Position numbers and translations under genes: made by a program. DNA of 64,000 nt from Haloarcula litorea (lineage in GTDB: Archaea; Halobacteriota; Halobacteria; Halobacteriales; Haloarculaceae). The stretch spans positions 3,100,001 to 3,164,000 of the forward strand of contig NZ_CP119779.1 of the NCBI RefSeq assembly GCF_029338195.1, read 5' to 3'. Below the pieces are notes generated by a model. The model did not search any database and was not told the origin of the DNA. It saw only the letters and a program-made list of their open reading frames with translations. This document shows, one piece after another, positions 53,557 through 61,630 of the stretch. Numbering within the stretch: position 1 is the stretch's first letter; the number at the start of each line of letters is the position of its first letter.

Positions 53557-54909
53557 ATGGGTCCCCGACTCGTCCACTACTCGGACGTGGAGAACGCCTA
53601 CGACACCCCCGACCGAATCGGGCGACTGGCCGACACGCTCGTCGACCTCGACGGGCCCGACGCCGTGCTGGTCGGGACCGGCGACAACACCGGGCCGGGC
53701 GTCCTCTCGCTTGTCACGAACGGCCGACAGTCACTCGACCTCTTCGGGGCCGTCGACCCCGAGTTCGACACCTTCGGGAACCACGACTTCGATCACGGCC
53801 TCGACGCGACCCGGAGCGTCGTCGAACGGTCCCCACAGACCTGGCTCACCGCGAACGTCGAACACGGCGGCGAGCGGTTCCTGTCCGGGGAGACGGCCCC
53901 CTGGGCGCTCCGGGAGGTCGACGGGACACGCGTCGGGTTCACCGGCGTCACGACGGCGGACGGTGCCAACCCCTCGGCGGACCCGCTGACGTTCACCGAC
54001 CCCTTCGCCGCCGTCGGCGACGCCGCGGGCGCGCTCCGGGAACGCGGGGCCGAACTGGTCGTCGTCCTCTCGCACCTCGGCGACGAGGACGACCGCCTGG
54101 CCCGCCGCTGTGACGTCGACGTGGTGCTCGGCGGCCACGTCCACGAGCGCCGGGTCGCACGCGTCGAGGGGGCGCTGCTGGCCCGGCCCGGGTCGAACGG
54201 CCACACCGTCGTCGAGGTCGACCTCGGCGGGGCGGAACCGACCGCCGCGTTCCGTGACACGACGGACGCGACACCACACGAGGGCGTCGCCGCAGCGATC
54301 GAGGGTCGCCTCGCGGAAGCGGGCCTCGACGACGTAGTGGGTCACGTCGCCGACCCCATCGACCGTGAGCGGATAGACACGTACGGCGGGGAGAGCCGGA
54401 TCGGGAACTTCGTCGCCGACGCCTACCGCTGGGCGACCGGGGCCGACGTCGGCCTCCAGAACGGCGGCGGTGTCCGCTCCGACGAGGAACCGCTCGCCGG
54501 CGACGTCACCGTCGCCGACCTGATCTCGGTCGTCCCCTTCGAGGAGCCGGTCGTCGTGGCTCGGATCACCGGCGCGGAGCTCCGGCAGCTCTGCCGCGAG
54601 GGGAGCGGGCTCGTCTCCGACTTCGGCCGCGAGTCCTGGTGGAACGCCCACCTCAGCGGCCTCTCGGTCGTCTGGGACCGGGAGTCCCGGACCGTCGAGT
54701 CGCTGACGGTCGGCGGCGAGCCCGTGGCCGACGGCGAGACCTACACGGTCGCGACGACGGACTACCTGTTACACACCTCGCGGGAGTTCCCGGTCCTGAC
54801 CGAGTCCCACCGGGTCGACGCCCACGACACGCAGTACGAGGTGCTGGCCGACTACGCGCGAGCCGAGGGGATCGACCCCGAGGTGACCGGGCGCGTGACT
54901 CGTCGCTAG
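53557..54909 (+). CDS. 5'-nucleotidase/metallophosphatase family protein
   Basis: 450 residues. Calcineurin-like domain (RLVHYSDVENAYD, LVGTGDNTGPG, FGNHDFDHG, VVLSHLGDEDD, GGHVHERR) with most metal ligands, then a C-terminal 5'-nucleotidase domain (NGGGVRSDEEPLAGDVTVADL, shortened; TVATTDYLLH). No signal peptide is visible, so a cytoplasmic nucleotidase is possible, unlike the secreted bacterial UshA. The usual DxHG in the first motif reads YSDVEN, a departure. Start at ATG 53557. Confidence 0.85.
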   Translation: MGPRLVHYSDVENAYDTPDRIGRLADTLVDLDGPDAVLVGTGDNTGPGVLSLVTNGRQSLDLFGAVDPEFDTFGNHDFDHGLDATRSVVERSPQTWLTANVEHGGERFLSGETAPWALREVDGTRVGFTGVTTADGANPSADPLTFTDPFAAVGDAAGALRERGAELVVVLSHLGDEDDRLARRCDVDVVLGGHVHERRVARVEGALLARPGSNGHTVVEVDLGGAEPTAAFRDTTDATPHEGVAAAIEGRLAEAGLDDVVGHVADPIDRERIDTYGGESRIGNFVADAYRWATGADVGLQNGGGVRSDEEPLAGDVTVADLISVVPFEEPVVVARITGAELRQLCREGSGLVSDFGRESWWNAHLSGLSVVWDRESRTVESLTVGGEPVADGETYTVATTDYLLHTSREFPVLTESHRVDAHDTQYEVLADYARAEGIDPEVTGRVTRR

Positions 54910-54941
54910 GGTTTTACCCCCACCTGCCGAACTGTCGGTCG

Positions 54942-55388
54942 ATGCCGCAGGTCGTCGTTCCGGTCAGGTACCCCCTCTCGGAGAACTCCCGCGCGACGCT
55001 GGCGAAGGCCGTCCAGCTGGCCGACGAACGGGAGGCGGACCTGACCGTCCTCCACGTCAATCTCTACCAGAACAACCACCGCGTCTCCCGCGCGCAACTG
55101 AAGACGGCGGTCGAAGACGCGTTCGGGCACGTCCCCCGGACCCGCTACGTCGTCCGCTCGGGGATGCTCGTCGAGGAGACGATCCTCGACGAGGTGGCCG
55201 CACAGGACGCCGACGTCGTCGTCATCGGCGAGAAACAGGTCGGTCGCTGGCGGTCGATGATCCGCCGGCTCGTCGACGACCCCGACATCGAGCGGTTCCT
55301 GCGGGAGGAACTCGACTGCGACGTCGTCACCGTCGCCCCCGACGATCAGCCCCCGGAGTCGGTCCCCTCGGGCTCGTCGGAGCCCTGA
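54942..55388 (+). CDS. Universal-stress-protein-like protein
   Basis: 148 residues. VVVPVRYPLSENSRATLAKAVQLADE and ADLTVLHVN form the UspA fold start; VVIGEKQVGRWRSMIRRL replaces the usual ATP loop GxxGxxxxxxxxGS, so nucleotide binding is doubtful. Acidic C-terminal tail. The last 43 bases overlap the end of the convergent MscS gene. Confidence 0.8.
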   Translation: MPQVVVPVRYPLSENSRATLAKAVQLADEREADLTVLHVNLYQNNHRVSRAQLKTAVEDAFGHVPRTRYVVRSGMLVEETILDEVAAQDADVVVIGEKQVGRWRSMIRRLVDDPDIERFLREELDCDVVTVAPDDQPPESVPSGSSEP

Positions 55389-56344
55389 CCGGCCGGTCTC
55401 AGGCGGTCCCGCTCGGCGACCGACACCTGCATCTCGCCGCTGGTCTCGTCGAAGTACAGGTGCGAGTGTGGGTAGGCGATCTCCACGTCCGCGTCCTCGA
55501 GGGCCTCCCAGACGTTGGTCTGGACCTTCGAGCGGGACGCCAGGAGCTTGTACGGCTCGGTCACCCAGTACCGCAGCGTCAGCAGGACGCCGTGGTCGGC
55601 GAACTCGTTGATGTAGACCGTCGGGGCGGCGGGGTATCGCGCGGCACCGACGCGGATGTCCGGGCCGCCCTCGATGACGTTGTCCACCTTTCTGGCCGCC
55701 CGCTCGATGAGCTTCCGGGCCTCGGGGATGTCGCTCTCGTAGGTGACCTGGACGTCCAGCGTCAGCCGCGTCCGCGGGTCCTCGGCGGAGTAGTTGATCA
55801 CGTCCCGGTCCCGCATCATCCCGTTCGGGAGGACGAGGAAGGTGTTGTCGAGGGTGAACACCTTGGTGTGCCGGAGCGTGATGTCCTCGACGAACCCCCG
55901 CTGGTTCCGGTCGGCGAGTTCGATCATGTCGCCGATCTCGTAGGGCTGGTCGGCCAGCAGGAACACGCCCGAAATGAAGCTCCCGACGATGGGCGCGAGG
56001 ATGACACCGATGACGGCCGAGAAGACGGCCACCGAGAGCCCGATGTCGCCGATGCCCAGCCCGTAGATGTTCAGGACCGCGAAGACGGCGAGGACGTAGA
56101 CCCCGGCACGGATGCTCCGCAGCACCGTCCGGGTGACGCTGGGGCGTCGGAACCGCTGTGCGACTCGCCGCCCGAGCAACTGCACGAGGAGCCGCGAGAC
56201 GACGAGTGCCAGGACGACGACGATGACGGCCGAGAGCGCCCGCGCGGCCCACGGCGGGACGTCCACCGGGAGCCAGTCGTACAGCCCCGCGATAGGCTGG
56301 TCGGTCGGGGTCGCCTGCAGCAGCCGAGCGGGGCCTGAACGCAT
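55346..56344 (-). CDS. MscS-family mechanosensitive channel
   Basis: 332 residues from ATG 56344. Three N-terminal helices, pore region AVFSAVIGVILAPIVGSFISGVF, beta domain (QPYEIGDMIELADRNQRGFVEDI, shortened) and the full C-terminal domain (YPAAPTVYINEFADHGVLL), followed by an acidic tail. Full length, unlike the short copy at 52036. Protects cells against osmotic downshift. Confidence 0.9.
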   Translation of the reverse strand: MRSGPARLLQATPTDQPIAGLYDWLPVDVPPWAARALSAVIVVVLALVVSRLLVQLLGRRVAQRFRRPSVTRTVLRSIRAGVYVLAVFAVLNIYGLGIGDIGLSVAVFSAVIGVILAPIVGSFISGVFLLADQPYEIGDMIELADRNQRGFVEDITLRHTKVFTLDNTFLVLPNGMMRDRDVINYSAEDPRTRLTLDVQVTYESDIPEARKLIERAARKVDNVIEGGPDIRVGAARYPAAPTVYINEFADHGVLLTLRYWVTEPYKLLASRSKVQTNVWEALEDADVEIAYPHSHLYFDETSGEMQVSVAERDRLRPAGQGSDEPEGTDSGG

Positions 56345-56420
56345 AGCCACCAGTCGACGGCGGCGCGAAAAAAGCGTTCCCCTCCCGAAATCATTAGACG
56401 GCGGCCGACGTGACGCCGGT

Positions 56421-57161
56421 ATGGGTGCTGCCGACTCACCACGGTTCGAACTGACCGGCGACCCGCCGGCCGTCGACACGCTCGTCGTCGGGTTCACCGA
56501 GTACGGGCTCGCCGGCCTGACCGCCGTCGACTACCTCACCGACCGACTCCCGATGGAGGAGGTCGGCTACCTCGCCGGTGCCGGCCCGCCCTCGATCACC
56601 CCGTTCGAGGCGGGCCAACCCCGTCACCACACGCGGGTCTGCGTCGACGACGAGTCGTCGCTGGGGGTCGTCGTCGGCGAGCGACTGGTCCCGCCGACCG
56701 AGGCCGCCGCCTTCGCCGACGCCGTCGACGGCCTGTGGCGCGCCCTCGAACCGGCGAGCCTGACGGTCCTGTCCGGCGTCCCGGTCGCACACGGGCCGGA
56801 GGACCACGTCCCGTTCTACATCGCGACCGAGGACTACCGCGAGCGCTACCTCGCCGACACCGACGTCCGACCGATGGGGACGGGCTTCCTCGACGGCGTC
56901 GCCGCCGAACTCGTCGCTCGCGGGATCTCCGACGACGACCGGCCGGTGGGCGTGTTCACGACGCCGGCCCATCCGCAGGCCCCCGACGCCGCCGCGGCCA
57001 TCCGCCTGGTCGACGCGGTGTCGACCGCCCACGACCTCGCCGTCGACACCGGGCCGCTCGAATCGTTCGCGGCCGACGTGGAGGCCCAGTACCGGGCGCT
57101 GGCCGAACGCGTCGAGGCCGCTCGCGAGGAGCGCCAGCCCGACGACCGGATGTACATGTAG
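56421..57161 (+). CDS. PAC2-family proteasome assembly chaperone-like protein with C-terminal HbYX motif
   Basis: 246 residues. LVVGFTEYGLAGLTAVDYL and VVVGERLVPPTEAAAF match the PAC2 fold; helical end LESFAADVEAQYRALAERVEA. The last three residues are Met-Tyr-Met, a hydrophobic-Tyr-X pattern that docks activators onto 20S proteasomes. Archaeal PbaA/PbaB-type chaperones belong here. Role in proteasome assembly or activation is inferred. Confidence 0.82.
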   Translation: MGAADSPRFELTGDPPAVDTLVVGFTEYGLAGLTAVDYLTDRLPMEEVGYLAGAGPPSITPFEAGQPRHHTRVCVDDESSLGVVVGERLVPPTEAAAFADAVDGLWRALEPASLTVLSGVPVAHGPEDHVPFYIATEDYRERYLADTDVRPMGTGFLDGVAAELVARGISDDDRPVGVFTTPAHPQAPDAAAAIRLVDAVSTAHDLAVDTGPLESFAADVEAQYRALAERVEAAREERQPDDRMYM

Positions 57162-57283
57162 GACCGTGGGCCGTCGTGTCACGGGATTGTTAATGGTCGT
57201 ATGTGGAAGACGGCACGGTCCCTGGTGAACGATGAAACAGATTGCCAACAGGTATTTCCCGTCCCAGCACCTCCCATCCAGTG

Positions 57284-57478
57284 ATGACTACCACGACTTC
57301 CCGCCCGGCCGACGCGGCCGACACGGAGCGGCCGAACCGTCACCGACGGAAGGCCGTCCTGTTCTGCCCAGTGTGTGGGCACGAGAGCGGGGTGACCGGC
57401 GACTGGCGCGTCGAGTACCGGCCCCGGTCACGCCTCCGCCGCTGTCCCGAGTGCGACGCCGTCGTCAGCGACCAGTAG
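57284..57478 (+). CDS. Small two-CxxC zinc-ribbon protein
   Basis: 64 residues from ATG 57284. LFCPVCGHESGVTGDWRVEY and RRCPECDAVVSDQ give a zinc ribbon; a Thr/Arg-rich basic N-terminus could contact nucleic acid. TGTTAATGG about 95 bases upstream is the nearest promoter-like site. Unknown role. Confidence 0.7.
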   Translation: MTTTTSRPADAADTERPNRHRRKAVLFCPVCGHESGVTGDWRVEYRPRSRLRRCPECDAVVSDQ

Positions 57479-57479
57479 C

Positions 57480-58331
57480 TCAGTACTCCTCGACGCCCTC
57501 GTCCGTGACGACCGAGTCGAGCAACCGCGTCGGCGTCGCGTCGTAGGCCGGGTTCGCGACCGCGAATCCCTCCGCCGGTTCGCGCATCACCTCGGCGGGC
57601 GAGCGGAACTCGTTCTCGAAGGCGAACGCGCCGTCGACGAACTTCGCCGCGGAGCCGACGACCGTGACCGGGACGCCGTGGTCCGCCGCGGTCGCCGCGA
57701 TCGGATAGGTGCCGACGCGGTTGTACAGCGTGTCTTCGACGATACAGTCCATCCCGACGAGGACGCGGTCACACTCCGAGAGGTAGTGGCCGGCGGCGCT
57801 GTCGACGATCAGCGTCACGTCGACCTCGTCTCGCTCGGACAGTCGGCGTGCCGTCTTGCGGCCGAGGAACCGCGGGCGGGACTCCGTGACGTACACCTCG
57901 AAACTGCTGCCCGCCGCCACGGCGTCGTCGATGGCCGTCGCGACCGTCGTCGAGAAGTCGTGTGTCAGCAGCGTGTCGTCGTCGGCGATGAGGTCGGCCG
58001 CCCGCGCGGCCGCCCGATCCTTCGCCGCCTCCACCTCCTCGACGACGGTGTCGACCGCCTCGACGGTGAGTCGCTTGGCGGTGGTCACGTCGGTCGGATC
58101 GGCCTCTGTCACCGCCGTGACGATCTCACGCTGTGTCGTGTGCAGCGACGCGTGAGAGGGGTTGGCCCGGGTGAGTGCGCGGCTGTTGCGCTCCAGCGTG
58201 CGGACGTACTCCTCGACCGTCGGGAACTCCCGGTCGGTCAGCGACCGGAGCGCCTCCGCGGCCTTCACCGCGACAACCGAGGAACTGCTCGTCTGCATCT
58301 CCTCGATCTCCTCGACCGTCTCGTCGATCAT
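57480..58331 (-). CDS. eIF2B-alpha/R15P-isomerase superfamily protein
   Basis: 283 residues. N-terminal helices (1-110), then Rossmann-like part: LLTHDFSTTVATAI, YVTESRPRFLGRKTARRL, VGMDCIVEDTLYNRVGTYPIA. In ribose-1,5-bisphosphate and methylthioribose-phosphate isomerases a Cys follows the TH motif; here it is Asp (THDFST), while the later Asp (GMDC) is kept. That argues against a standard isomerase and for an eIF2B-alpha-like or divergent member. Start at ATG 58331. Confidence 0.82.
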   Translation of the reverse strand: MIDETVEEIEEMQTSSSSVVAVKAAEALRSLTDREFPTVEEYVRTLERNSRALTRANPSHASLHTTQREIVTAVTEADPTDVTTAKRLTVEAVDTVVEEVEAAKDRAAARAADLIADDDTLLTHDFSTTVATAIDDAVAAGSSFEVYVTESRPRFLGRKTARRLSERDEVDVTLIVDSAAGHYLSECDRVLVGMDCIVEDTLYNRVGTYPIAATAADHGVPVTVVGSAAKFVDGAFAFENEFRSPAEVMREPAEGFAVANPAYDATPTRLLDSVVTDEGVEEY

Positions 58332-58419
58332 ACCGACCGCTGGAACCCGGACCGTGATGTGTCTTCCCCTCCGTGGGCCGAACAGCATTTAACGCGGGCT
58401 ATCCATTCAGCGGACGACG

Positions 58420-58848
58420 ATGACACGGTCTCTCGGCGACGCCAGGGCGATGTCCGAGTCCATCGGCGTCGCGGTCCTCGTCGGGATGACGGTCGTCGTG
58501 ACGGCGATGGTCGGCGTGAACGTCCTCGTCGCCGACACCGACAGCGGCGGGGTAGAGGGGAGCTTCAGCTACGACTACGTCGAGGACAGCGAACTCCTCG
58601 TCGTGACCTACGCCGACGGCGACCCGCTCGCCGCCGGCAACGTCCGGTTCGAGGGACCCCGGGACGCCGGCGCGAGCTGGGCCGCGCTGTCGGGGCGGAA
58701 CAACTCCTCGACGGTCGAACCGGGCGACATCGCACAGCTGAGCAGCGGCAACGCCTACGGGCAGCGGGTCAGCGCCGGCGACACAATCGTGATCTACTAC
58801 AACACCAGCGCCAACAGCACGAAGCTGGACGAGTGGAGCGGGAACTGA
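58420..58848 (+). CDS. Type IV pilin-like protein
   Basis: 142 residues. Class III signal: short basic N-terminus, then RAMSESIGVAVLVGMTVVV with probable prepilin-peptidase (PibD) cleavage after Arg-Ala, about residue 10, and a hydrophobic helix to about 38. The rest is an extracellular beta domain (SFSYDYVEDSELLVVTY, IVIYYNTSANS). Archaeal type IV pilin, N-glycosylation sites present. No pil assembly genes nearby, so it depends on a distant machinery. Confidence 0.85.
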   Translation: MTRSLGDARAMSESIGVAVLVGMTVVVTAMVGVNVLVADTDSGGVEGSFSYDYVEDSELLVVTYADGDPLAAGNVRFEGPRDAGASWAALSGRNNSSTVEPGDIAQLSSGNAYGQRVSAGDTIVIYYNTSANSTKLDEWSGN

Positions 58849-58869
58849 CCGCGACACCGCAGAGTGCCC

Positions 58870-59946
58870 TCAGTCCGCGGCCGGGGCGACCGGGGCCTCG
58901 CCGAGCGCCGGGCGGCCGAAGCGCTCGTCGAGCGACAGCGGGCCGGCACCCATCGTGAACACGGCCGAGGCGATCCCGAACAGGGCGACGTGGGCCAGGA
59001 CCGGATCGTCCGGGAGCCCGAACAGCGTCACGGTGAACAGGAGGAAGGAGACGGCGGCCGCTCCGCGCGTGAACGCGCCGGCGATCAGCGCGAGCCCGAC
59101 GACGGCCTCCGTGACGCCCGCACCGACGACCCACAGCCCCGGGTCGACGGGTACGACGGCCGTGAGATCGTACCTCTCGACGACCAGCAGGGCGCTGCCC
59201 GGCTGGCCGAGTTTCTGGACCACGCCGAGGTAGACGAAGCTGACGCCCATCCCGACCCGCAGGATCGTCGGGACGTACCGTCGGTAGGGTTCGGCCGCGT
59301 CGTCGAGGAACTCCTTCAGGTGGTGGACCGGGTCGACGCGGCCGTAGTAGGTGCCCTCGGTGCTGGCGACGGCCTGGAGCATATCGTCGGCACTGGGTCT
59401 GCCGCCGCCGAGGATCAGCAGGGCGAGGAAGACCGGGACGTACTCCAGGGCGAGGACGACGGCGGGGTCGACGGTCAGCGCCCACCCGTAGGCGAGCAGC
59501 CCGACCGTCGAGACGATCCGGGTGGCGAGTCCGAACAGCGTGCAGAAGCCGAGCGAGATGAACAGGAGGCGGACGCCGGGGTTCGCCGCCGGGTCGAAGG
59601 CGACGGTGGGCGCGAACAGGTACCCCTGGAAGCCGGCACCGACCAGCGGAAGGCCGATAGCCAGCCGGAGCATCCACGGGACGAGGTCGGTGTAGCCGGC
59701 CAGCGTCTCCCGCAGGACGACGACGTCCTCGATGGTGGGTCTGACCCGGAGGTAGGCGGCGAGCGCGACGGCCGCCACCAGCCCCGAGACCGCGAACAGT
59801 GCGGCGTTCAGCGGGTCCGAGAGGACGTCCGCCAGGAACGCGATCGCGTCCATCACCTCGCCCGGCCCGTCGGTGACGTAGTCGACGTGGGCGGGACCAC
59901 GGCCGCTCGGTAGTGAGCGCGGGAGGGCCACGCGGGACTGCTGCAT
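58870..59946 (-). CDS. DoxX-like multi-pass membrane protein
   Basis: 358 residues with about nine helices; LRLAIGLPLVGAGFQGYLFAP and RVGMGVSFVYLGVVQKL are two DoxX-like cores, suggesting an internal duplication. Membrane oxidoreductase-associated role is common for DoxX; here unknown. ATG at 59946 is followed by 30 residues that may be non-native; a later Met (DAIAFLADVL, about residue 32) is an alternative start. Confidence 0.75.
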   Translation of the reverse strand: MQQSRVALPRSLPSGRGPAHVDYVTDGPGEVMDAIAFLADVLSDPLNAALFAVSGLVAAVALAAYLRVRPTIEDVVVLRETLAGYTDLVPWMLRLAIGLPLVGAGFQGYLFAPTVAFDPAANPGVRLLFISLGFCTLFGLATRIVSTVGLLAYGWALTVDPAVVLALEYVPVFLALLILGGGRPSADDMLQAVASTEGTYYGRVDPVHHLKEFLDDAAEPYRRYVPTILRVGMGVSFVYLGVVQKLGQPGSALLVVERYDLTAVVPVDPGLWVVGAGVTEAVVGLALIAGAFTRGAAAVSFLLFTVTLFGLPDDPVLAHVALFGIASAVFTMGAGPLSLDERFGRPALGEAPVAPAAD

Positions 59947-59969
59947 ACCGGGAACTGGGCTCGAACGGT

Positions 59970-61016
59970 CTAATTCCCTTCGTCTTCGTCCGTCCGGAGG
60001 TCCGAGGGGCGCGTCTCCTCCCGGCCGATCGTCCCGTCGCCCTTCTCCACGTCGGCCGGGTGGCGCTCGTCCCGACCGATGGTGCCCTCGCCGCTCTCCA
60101 CGTCGTCGGGCTGGGAGTCGTCGCGCGGTTCGTCGCGGCCCCGACGCTGTCGGCGCGCGACGGCGTCGGGCGTCTCGGCGTGTTCCGGGGCGACGTCGTC
60201 GCTGTAGGCCTCCTCGCGGTCGCGTTCGCGCTCCATCGTCCGGGGCGTCGGCTCGCGCATCGCCCCCTCGTGACCGTACTGGGCCTGGATCGGGTGACCA
60301 GCGCCGGCCGAGGACGGCTGCTGCCCGATCGGCAGACTGACGCTCCCCTCGCCGATGGCGACGCCGCTCGTGACGATCGAGCGGACGCCCTCCTCGACGG
60401 TCATGTCAACGTCGAAGACTCGGTCGCTGTCGACGTGGATGACGTACCCACCCATCACGGGGTTGGGGGCCATCGGCATGAACAGCGTCACCATATCGTC
60501 GTTCGCGGTCGCCGCCTCGATGCTCTCGGGCGTGTTCGCCGTGACGAAGGCGACGGCGTAGGACCCCTCGGTCGGGTACTCGACGAGGACCACCTCCTTG
60601 AAGCTCTGAGTGTCGCTGTCGAGTAGCATCTCGCTCATCTCGTCGAAGCTGGTGTACAGCGAGCCGACCCCCGGGATGCGCTCCATCATCGCGTCGAAGA
60701 CGTTCTCGATGCGCCCCTCGCCCTCCCGGCGCTCGGCGACGAGGCCGATGGCGAAGATGCTCACGACGAACACCAGGACGGCGAGCACCTTCACCAGGGC
60801 CTCGGGCGTCTCGGAGGGCTGGAGCTCCGAGCCGGTCGCCCGGTAGAGGAACAGCACCACCGGATCGAGGACGTTCGAGAGGGAGTTGACGACGAAGGCG
60901 ATGATGAGTACGGTCACCAGCAGCGGCACCGTCAGGGCGAACCCGGTCAGCATCGCCTGCCGAGCGGTGGTCCGAACGCCGACCGAGGAGACGCTGGGGC
61001 CCCGGGAGTCACTCAT
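59970..61016 (-). CDS. DUF502 family membrane protein with acidic repeat tail
   Basis: 348 residues. Two N-terminal helices (ALTVPLLVTVLIIAFVV and VKVLAVLVFVVSIFAIGLVA), then the DUF502 core (MERIPGVGSLYTSFDEMSEML, shortened; VEYPTEGSYAVAFVT; FMPMAPNPVMGGYVIHV). The charged tail from about residue 235 includes a near repeat: VESGEGTIGRDERHPADV followed by VEKGDGTIGREETRPSDL. Start at ATG 61016. Confidence 0.85.
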   Translation of the reverse strand: MSDSRGPSVSSVGVRTTARQAMLTGFALTVPLLVTVLIIAFVVNSLSNVLDPVVLFLYRATGSELQPSETPEALVKVLAVLVFVVSIFAIGLVAERREGEGRIENVFDAMMERIPGVGSLYTSFDEMSEMLLDSDTQSFKEVVLVEYPTEGSYAVAFVTANTPESIEAATANDDMVTLFMPMAPNPVMGGYVIHVDSDRVFDVDMTVEEGVRSIVTSGVAIGEGSVSLPIGQQPSSAGAGHPIQAQYGHEGAMREPTPRTMERERDREEAYSDDVAPEHAETPDAVARRQRRGRDEPRDDSQPDDVESGEGTIGRDERHPADVEKGDGTIGREETRPSDLRTDEDEGN

Positions 61017-61105
61017 AGGGGTTCGAACGACGCCCTCCTGCAAAAAGCCACAGCACACGCCTCGGGCGGTGGAATTATGTTCGTGCCACCTCTACACGTG
61101 ATTCA

Positions 61106-61585
61106 GTGAGCGTCAACGTCGAAACACGGGTCGTCGAACGCGGCAGCGACGAGTACGTCGACGCCGCCTGGCGACTCAAGGAGGACATCCGCGAGGCCGA
61201 CGGCGTCCTCAGGCAGCGACGTGGCTTCTTCCGCAGCGCGTACCGCCGCTCGACGGTCTACCTCTACCTCGACCGGACCGAGGACCGCCTCGTCGGGTTC
61301 GCGGCGGTCCGCCGGGACGGTTACATCCTCTTTCTCGCCGTCGACGAGGCGTACCGCGGCCACGGCTTCGGGAAGCGCCTCGTCGCCCGCGTGGCCGAGG
61401 ACCACGGGAGCGTCACCTGTCACGCCCGGGCCACCAACGAGGACGCGCTGGCGTTCTACAGGCACATCGGCTTCGAGGTCCGTCGGCGCATCGACAACTA
61501 CTACGAGGACGGCGGCGACGCGTTCTACCTGAAGCTCGGCGAGGACAGCATCACCGACAAGCTCTCCCGGCTCCTGCGCGGATAG
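61106..61585 (+). CDS. GNAT acetyltransferase (RimI-like)
   Basis: 159 residues from GTG 61106. LFLAVDEAYRGHGFGKRLVAR is the acetyl-CoA loop and CHARATNEDALAFYRHIGFEV the C-terminal signature. Probably N-terminal protein acetylation. It stands 45 bases before priS on the same strand; co-transcription with replication genes is possible. Confidence 0.88.
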   Translation: MSVNVETRVVERGSDEYVDAAWRLKEDIREADGVLRQRRGFFRSAYRRSTVYLYLDRTEDRLVGFAAVRRDGYILFLAVDEAYRGHGFGKRLVARVAEDHGSVTCHARATNEDALAFYRHIGFEVRRRIDNYYEDGGDAFYLKLGEDSITDKLSRLLRG

Positions 61586-61630
61586 CGAACCCGTACGCTT
61601 TTTCCCCGGGTCTACCCAACGGAGAGACCG

